NCBI GenBank assembly: GCA_008477525.1 | Contig: SPDT01000005.1 | Coordinates: 3,472,001-3,536,000, forward strand | Reading direction: 5' to 3' | DNA: 64,000 nucleotides | DNA from: Hypomyces perniciosus | Taxonomy: Eukaryota > Ascomycota > Sordariomycetes > Hypocreales > Hypocreaceae | Shown here: one piece after another, positions 57,100-64,000 of the stretch | Layout: the number at the start of each line of letters is the position of its first letter | Position numbering within the stretch: position 1 is the stretch's first letter | Position numbers and translations under genes: made by a program | Notes under the pieces: generated by a model | Told to the model about the DNA's origin: nothing | Database searches by the model: none | Seen by the model: only the letters and a program-made list of their open reading frames with translations

Positions 57100-58491
57100 A
57101 TGACAGCGAACGACTTCAAAGTGATCATCATCGGCGGTGGCCCTGTTGGCCTGACGGCTGCGCACGCCTTGCGTTTGGCTGGCATTGACTTCCTTATGCT
57201 TGAGGCCAGAGACAGCATTCTTGCTGATGTCGGCGCTTCTCTGTTCCTTGGAGCCGGTAGCCTAAGGATCATTCATCAATTTGGTCTACTCGAAGAGCTA
57301 AATGCGATCAGCAACGAACTTCGAAGTAGGAAAATAATGACTGTCGATGGAACCACGGTCAAGGATACCGCTTTTTTCCCGTATATAAATAGAAAGTGAG
57401 TTCTCATCAGTCACGGCCTCCTACGAAATTTGTTTCCCTTGCATGACTTACTGTTCTACAGTCATGGTACCGCACCCAGAATCTTCAATCGTGCCGACTT
57501 TATCAGGATCCTATACGAAGGACTTCCTGATACCGACAGGGCCAAGGTCCTGACTGGGAAGCGCCTCACCGATATCGTAACCAACGACCACGGTGTCAAG
57601 GTGACTTGCAGCGATGGCAGCACCTACGAAGGCTCCATGGTTCTCGGTGCAGATGGCGTACATAGCAAAACGCGCAGTATAATGCGCAAACTGGCCCTGG
57701 AATCGGATGCGAACAGAGAATGGGACCCGGAAACCCCGTTTACAACAACATACAAGGGAATGTGGTTCTGCTTCCCGAAGACTGATCCTGAAGGTCAAGT
57801 CATCGAAATCCACCACAAGGATCATACCACCATGTGCATTTCCGGCCAACAACACAACTGGATTTTGATAACCCAGAAGCTACCGGAGCCAACCAAGGAT
57901 CGCTCCTCTTTTACGGAAAAGGATATACAGGAGTGTCTCGAGATATTTGCCGAGTATCCCATCGTCGGAACGCTCAAGGTCAAGGACCTCTATGCCCAAC
58001 GAATAAACGAGCCTATCATGGCTCACCTCGAAGAAGGCTTAATAAATCATCGAGTTTGGAGCCGGATTTTGCTTGTGGGAGATGCTTCCGTAAAATTCAC
58101 TCCTCACGCGGGCTTAAACTATCAGAACAGCGTTCAAAGTGTTGCGGACCTATGTAACAAACTGCACGAAGCTTTGGCCGCTGGAGGTCTCCAGAGCTCC
58201 TCGGCTCTGACCGAGGTTTTTCAATCACACGAGGCCAGTCGTTCTGGGGTTATCAAGGCGGACTCAACTGTATCGCGCTTCATGGTTCGCCTCCAGGCCT
58301 GGGCGACCCCATTCCACCATATTATATCTCGATACATCCTGACATGGACTTTTACGGACAGCATTCTCATTAGCTTTTGGGGCGACCACAAAGCTCTGGT
58401 CTTGGACTACGTGCCGGCTGAGGAGCCGTTTCACGGAGCAAGGGACTGGGAGCATAAGATGCCGAAGCCAGTGAACCCGACTAAGGGGTGA
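57100..58491 (+). CDS. FAD-dependent monooxygenase (PHBH-like)
   Basis: Exons 57100–57395 and 57462–58491, with a 66-nt intron (gtgagt...ctacag); 441 residues. The Rossmann motif GGGPVG (12–17) lies in VIIIGGGPVGLTAAHALRLAG. The DG motif is VLGADGVHSKTR and the GD motif LLVGDASVKFTPHAGLNYQNS. The last diverges from the usual GDAAH...PxxGxG pattern. The C-terminal part has aromatic hydrophobic stretches (AWATPFHHIISRYILTWTF) that may associate with membranes. Related group A flavoprotein monooxygenases epoxidise or hydroxylate terpenoids and polyketides. The dead SDR upstream hints at a former small cluster. The substrate is unknown. Confidence 0.88.
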
Positions 58492-59976
58492 ATATTGGGC
58501 AGACTGGCTCGGACTAGACATAACATGTATAATCATGGAAAGTTGGGAGTTATTTCTATTATTTCTTCTTACATTTAGGTAATTTGAACAGGGGAACACA
58601 TTCGGAAACACTGATCACTCATTCGCAATACAGAATCGATCGTTTATGCATATATGTTGCATCCAGCTAACAATACAAACGTGACTGCAAACCAGGCTAT
58701 CCCCTCATGGCTGAATCGATCTCTTTCCCCTTGTCATGGGAGCCTTCACCTGATACATCTGACAAGCTCACACTCATGGCCTATGCTGAACGAGTGATTC
58801 TTTTTTCGTGAGTCGAGTCATAGAGTTCCCGATTTTGACTCGAGACGTCAGTGTACGCAATTTTGTGAACCCAGCGGCATCACAATAGACTTTGGTGAAG
58901 CACAAAGTCGAGAAATGGTGCTAGATGCTACTCCAACTTCGCAGGGTAAGCCCTACACACATCCCCCCCTCCTATATGGTTGCATGGAAACGGTGGAATG
59001 AAGACACATTAACACTTCCAGGTAGAATTACAGATAAGAATACATCAAGACTAGTCTGATGACTTTTGTATGAGACACTTTTCCATTTCTGCCAAGTACA
59101 CATATGCGTCTGTAGCATGACAGTGCATGAGATACAGAGTCGTGAAGAATTTGAGTCACTGGGTACAGGTCAGGTACAGTCTTTGTTGCAAAACGATATG
59201 CCGAACTGACAAGGCACGAGGCCCTAGGGGGATGGATTGTGCCATCCACCTCTTCAGCCACCCCGCGGGGGAATATGGTGCTGGATATTACAGATATATG
59301 CTGTGGAACAATATTTGACAGAACAAACTCGTGTTTTTCCTTGATGATATATGTTTAGTGTCGTCCCGATGCTTACATTAACATCCTAAAACGAAGACGT
59401 CGAGGAGCGTTTATAGTACTCTCGATTGACAGCTGAGTAGGGTGGTTCTTAGCCTTAGCCGATGACGTTGATGGATGTTCCAGGTCCTGATAATGACGTG
59501 GAATCTTCCTAAGGAGCTCAAAAGTGCGAGAAGAATGCAAGAAGATGGCAATGTAGTCTCAATGAGATTCACTCCCTCTGAGAGCTCAACGTCCTGATCG
59601 TCGAACCAACCCCCGCAAACGTCTATAAGCTTTCAGGCTAATTATGTCGATACGGGGCCTGGGGGGGGCTTTAGACTTTTGCCGAGCTACTCCGTAACTA
59701 GGCTAATATTCCGATTTTACGGAGTATCTGTAACCGATGCTTATCTCTTGCCGAGGAAACTGAGGTCTACGAGTCAGTTGGCCGATGTAGGGGATCATCA
59801 CACGGCGCTCCACGTGCCTCCAGTGTAGGACCAATATTGTTCAACTGTCTGCTACGATATAAAGCCGTGAACTAGTACCATTCATTTTACATGGAATTTA
59901 ACCTATATGTCCTGCGATCTTAGTCACCTAGAAGTCTTTTAATAGCGTAACAGCTTCCTTACAAAGTCAACACAAA
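58492..59976. other. Intergenic stretch
   Basis: No gene. Two TACTCCGTA-type words (59688–59696, 59718–59726) near a G-run at 59661. It holds the promoter of the 2H phosphoesterase gene. Confidence 0.5.
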
Positions 59977-60738
59977 ATGACGGCAACATCAACAGCTACA
60001 ACCACAACCACAACCACAGTCGTCCCTCCAAACCGACCGGAGTATCCCATTGGTATCCCGCAGAAGTTCGATCCAGATGGCGTCGTCCAGCGGTTCCCTG
60101 GAAACACTACCCTCTGCCATGTGCCCGCAGACTCAAGTCTCCTCCCTGGCATGCGCGCCCTCTACGCTACCCTCAGCACCCACCCAATTCTTTCGCAGCG
60201 TGTTCATCTGTTGCCTCCGTCCTCATGGCACATGACTGTCCTCGACGGCGTTCGCGAGTTCGAGTGTGAGCCCGGAATGTGGCCGCCCGGAATGGAGAAG
60301 CAGCCGTTGGCAGAATGCACAAGGGAGTTCGCTCCCAAGCTGAGGCAACTCGGCACGGAATTGGAAAAGGAGGGTCTGGCACCGCCATATCGGATGCGAG
60401 TCCGGGGATTTGACCCTGCGGTCGTCGGCATTGGGCTCGAAATCGAAGGGGCGACAGAAGAAGAGGAGAAGCGCATGCGGCGACTGAGAAACAAACTGGC
60501 AGAGGCGATAGGGTTCAAAGCGCCGAATCACGAGACATACGGCTTTCATATAAGTATGGCATATTTGATGAGACACATAGATGGAGAGGAGCGGGACGAG
60601 TTGAACAGGGTGTTTGCGCAGCATCTCCCTGCATTGAAGGGGGAGTTTGAGCTTGGCGCGGTGGAGTTTTGCACTTTTGAGAATATGTATGCATTCCCTA
60701 GGCTTTTCTATCTCGGCGAGAAGGGAGATGGACAGTGA
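59977..60738 (+). CDS. 2H phosphoesterase-like protein (DUF1868 type)
   Basis: A single exon of 253 residues. Two H-x-T/S motifs are spaced as in the 2H superfamily: H85-x-T87 (SWHMTVLDGV) and H191-x-S193 (YGFHISMAYL). The N-terminus is a low-complexity Thr run (about residues 3–14) followed by VPPNRPEYPIGIP. The family includes cyclic-phosphodiesterase and RNA ligase-type enzymes acting on 2',3'-cyclic or 2'-5' linked phosphates. DUF1868 members are poorly characterised, so the exact reaction is unknown. No signal peptide. Confidence 0.85.
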   Translation: MTATSTATTTTTTTVVPPNRPEYPIGIPQKFDPDGVVQRFPGNTTLCHVPADSSLLPGMRALYATLSTHPILSQRVHLLPPSSWHMTVLDGVREFECEPGMWPPGMEKQPLAECTREFAPKLRQLGTELEKEGLAPPYRMRVRGFDPAVVGIGLEIEGATEEEEKRMRRLRNKLAEAIGFKAPNHETYGFHISMAYLMRHIDGEERDELNRVFAQHLPALKGEFELGAVEFCTFENMYAFPRLFYLGEKGDGQ

Positions 60739-61609
60739 AAGAGCAGAAAGTTGACTATGGCTTCGACATTTGGTGTACCTGTATGGGTAATTGAGCATAT
60801 AATACGGAGTAAATGGATGGAATATCTTCTCATATTCTCGCATCTGTTAAGTACGTGTCCAATGAAGCTTATACCGGATCCTCGTGACAGTATTCCGTAC
60901 ATGGCATATGAGTTTCTCTGCTATTCATCACGAGCCTGTCAATCTGCAGGCCTACCACTGCTCGCTCTGCATCAGCCGTGCCGGATCCCCGAGCTATTGA
61001 TTCCATCGTAAGACGCGGGACGTGTATTGTTGGGAATCAAAATAAAACGAAGAGCTAGATGTCGCGGATTGTTCCATGCAAAGCAATCAGGTTATGGTTG
61101 GAAGCGTGCTCTTCGCCTGTATTTTCTTTGGCTGTCGGCAAGAGATAAAGAACCGGCTAGCGATAGACATCGGCAAACGATGAGATTTTCGGCAACAGAT
61201 ACGAGGGCTCGACTAGAGATAAGCAGACCCGCCGGTTCGTAAGCACGGCTTTCGTGTCCGCCATAGACTAATCTTATAGAAGTCGAGTCGGATGTCACCA
61301 CGCCGTCAGGTTCGTCCTTGTGACTGGTTTGTTTATGGCAGACTATTTGAAATGCGAAGACGGGTTCAAACGGTGGATCATTCAAATCTTAAGTCTGGAC
61401 TCCATGTGGCCGAACTAGTCACTCAACCCCAGATTTCCTCCAACAACATCCAAACAGTTTAATAGTCTGAGGAAAACACTATAAAGAATCGGCATCAACC
61501 TCTGCAATGACAGCCCAATCCATTGTCTGGCAATCGGTCTTTCACTTTTATTGAGCTCTTTCTCATCCAGCTCTCTATTCGCAAAGTCCCGTCTTAGACT
61601 CTAGGGGCA
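60739..61609. other. Intergenic stretch
   Basis: No gene. One TACGGAGTA word (60803–60811) just after the 2H gene. It holds the sugar transporter promoter. Confidence 0.5.
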
Positions 61610-63424
61610 ATGGGCCGTCCGACATCCTCAGACCAGGCAGCAACAGCCGAAGCAACGGAGATTGATCGAGTTGCTGACGCTCAATATGCCAATGCCCAAG
61701 AACATGAATTGACTTTTTGGCAGGCCCTTAGGTTGTATCCTAAGGGCGTCTTCTGGAGTGTTGCCATGTCCACCGCCATCATCATGGAGGGCTATGACAC
61801 CAAACTCCTCGGCACCCTTTTCGCTCAGCCGATGTTTCAAAGAACATACGGAGAGCTTGTGAAAGGCAACTCATATCAGATCACGGCAGCTTGGCAGACT
61901 GGCCTCAGTAATGGCTCGAGCTGTGGTGTGCTGCTTGGCCTTCTGATGGCTGGTACCCTGAGTGAGAGGTTTGGCTTTCGACTCACAATGATAGCCGGTC
62001 TGGCTCTTACCATTGGTCTAATCTTCATCTTATTCTTTGCAACTAATCTCACTGTTCTTTTGGTTGGTGAGATTCTGTTGGGTGAGAATCATCAGCCTTC
62101 TCTCATTCAGCCTTGACAGCTAATGTGCTTTTTTTTCAGGAGTCCCAATTGGATTATTCCAGACTATTCCGGTAGTCTATGCTCTTGAGGTCTCACCTTT
62201 AAGTCTCCGTGCATACCTGACCAACTATGTGAATTCATGCTGGGTACGACGGCATCTCCCGAAAACGTTCTAAGGCTTCAGCTGACGGATCCTAGGCGAT
62301 CGGCCAAATCATTGCTACTGGAGTTTTACGTGGCGTTTTGAACATCGACAATGAATGGGCTTATCGTATTCCATTTGCGATTCAGTAAGAGATATTTAAA
62401 GTGGAGTTAATACTACGAACGGTTCGCTGACATGAATCTTAGATGGATTTGGCCCCTTATCTTGATACCACTCCTCTTCTTTGCTCCCGAATCACCGTGG
62501 TGGCTTGTCCGAAGGGGTCGACTGGAAGAAGCCAAAGAGGTTATGAGACGTCTTACTTCTCCTAAGAACGTCAACTTCGATATTGACAAGAGTGTCGCAT
62601 TGATGGTTGTCACAACAGAGCATGAGCGCACCATTAATTCAGAGACGTCTTACATGGCCTGCTTCCACAGCACCAATCTCCGCCGAACAATTACTGTTAT
62701 TGGTATCTACTGCATCCAGACTCTGAATGGAAACCCTCTCCGCGGATACTCGACCTATTTCTTCCAGCAAGCCGGTTTGCCTGTCACTGAATCCTTCAAT
62801 TTGTCAATTGTTGGGTTTGCACTGGCACTTGTTGGTGGCGCTGCATCTGTAAGTAAAAAGGAGGGCTACTCTTGCCACCATTTACGACTACTCACGTCTC
62901 GATGGCATTTGCTGACGTGAATGACGTTTTAGTGGCTCCTCCTACCCCTTTTTGGTCGACGTACCATCTACCTCTGGGGCTTGAACATCATGTTTATCAT
63001 CATGCTTCTTACCGGCGCTCTTGGAGTCCCCCAGGCGCAGTCTCCTCAAGCCAGCTTGGCATGGGGTATTGGAGCTCTTTTGCTTATTTCTTCTTTCCTC
63101 TACAATGCCACCATCGGTCCCCTGACCAACACGCTGGTTTCCGAGATTCCATCCACCATTGTTCGAAGCAAGTCGGTTGTCCTCGCCCGTTGGTGCTATG
63201 CTGTCACAACCATTATTGCTGGAGTTCTGACTCCGTATCAACTGAACCCGACTGCTTGGAATTGGTCCGCAAAGACAGGATTCTTCTGGGCCGGAGGCTG
63301 CTTGATTTCAATCGTATTCTCGTACTTTATGGTCCCGGAGCCGAAGAACCGGACTACGGCTGAGATTGATATCTTGTATGAGAGAAAGGCCGTATTGAAC
63401 AATAAGCTGCCCGTGGACCCTTGA
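61610..63424 (+). CDS. MFS sugar transporter, alpha-glucoside/maltose permease type
   Basis: Five exons: 61610–62081, 62140–62243, 62296–62384, 62443–62848 and 62933–63424; introns 58, 52, 58 and 84 nt; 520 residues, frame intact at all joins. It has 12 predicted helices. Sugar porter signatures include GTLSERFGFR after helix 2, VYALEVSPLSLRAYLTNYVN near helix 4, PESPWWLVRRGRLEEAKEVMRRL in the central loop, and PEPKNRTTAEID at the end. MEGYDTKLLGT in helix 1 and the central loop fit the MAL/AGT alpha-glucoside proton symporters of fungi. It probably imports maltose or related disaccharides at the plasma membrane. Confidence 0.92.
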
Positions 63425-64000
63425 AGGATCAGTAAACAGCTTGCCAGTAATACTATTAATAACTAAGTGCGCTGTAACTACAGGCAAGTAAGACGCTAAA
63501 TGCGCTATAATATACAGCCTGGACCTGGCCCACTGGTGCCGCTCCATTAACCAACAACCATCAATGTGAACCATCACGGAATACTCCGTCTTACATACTC
63601 TCCTTTTCTGCTGATGATTCCTTACGTGTACGCGGTCTTCAGCTGACTATGCCCATCTAGCAGTGCGTCAGAGGCTGCTTCTTCTGGTGGTGCCTTTTCT
63701 CCCCTTGCTCTTAATCGCAGGAAGCCTCTATTTTGGGCACGACAGTCGAGGCCGTCTCCCATGTCCTGCGTTTCTGCAGCATCACGAACAAGAGCATGAT
63801 AATCCACATGAGAAGCAAGTTGAGGACTGACCGGCGAAAGAAACCTCGTCTGCCGTACCCGTGCCGAATGGTTAGAGTCTCCTAAAACCCCCAATATGCC
63901 ACAACCAACTTGAGCGTTGAAATGCTGACTTCTATTCCATTGCAGGTCATGTTCTAACCGCAGCCAATATCACGATATATCTTGACGAAATAATAGGCAG
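63425..64000. other. Window end, no gene seen
   Basis: 3' flank of the sugar transporter. The minus ORF at 63622–63894 has no recognisable motif. Confidence 0.4.

Overview
The window comes from a filamentous ascomycete (Pezizomycotina). It has short GT–AG introns (mostly 49–150 nt) with CTAAC/CTRAY-like branch sites, a nuclear tRNA-His with an intron, a Rho3 GTPase, a GPI-anchored GH17 glucanase, a proteinase K-type protease, a fungal NLR and a Zn(II)2Cys6 regulator. The order cannot be fixed by eye. The splice models were built by hand, and every multi-exon protein-coding model below keeps one open frame across its junctions.

Layout. 1–6.2 kb is gene-poor. It holds a perfect 36-bp foldback flanked by TA, a secreted KP4-like protein and a 60-residue secreted cysteine-rich peptide. 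6.2–19.8 kb is a defence- or RNA-flavoured block: a NACHT NLR, an orphan protein, and a divergent pair. The pair is a 462-residue protein with a possible nuclease signature and a 2278-residue fusion of UPF1/ZNFX1-like helicase, NF-X1 zinc finger and three CbbX/SpoVK-type AAA modules. 20–26.6 kb is mostly minus strand: epoxide hydrolase, five-helix membrane protein, GNAT acetyltransferase and a second Asp-nucleophile alpha/beta hydrolase, followed by tRNA-His.

27.6–29 kb holds a secreted subtilase. 32.4–35.5 kb holds a disrupted Zn2Cys6 regulator beside a PhyH dioxygenase, then an ESCRT-III (VPS24-like) gene relic. 37.7–40.6 kb holds flavohemoglobin and the GH17 glucanase. 45–55 kb holds a ZIFL-like MFS transporter, ACC deaminase, a membrane-anchored GH3 beta-glucosidase and Rho3. 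55.6–63.4 kb holds a decayed SDR gene, an FAD monooxygenase, a 2H phosphoesterase and an alpha-glucoside-type sugar transporter.

Most genes are ordinary accessory or housekeeping metabolism and do not form one obvious pathway or secondary-metabolite cluster. Three gene relics, two small secreted cysteine-rich proteins and long empty stretches mark this as a fluid region. The most notable signals are the divergent nuclease-like/helicase-AAA pair and a 9-base word (TACTCCGTA or its complement) found 25 times, always outside coding exons, where about 0.5 copies would be expected by chance.
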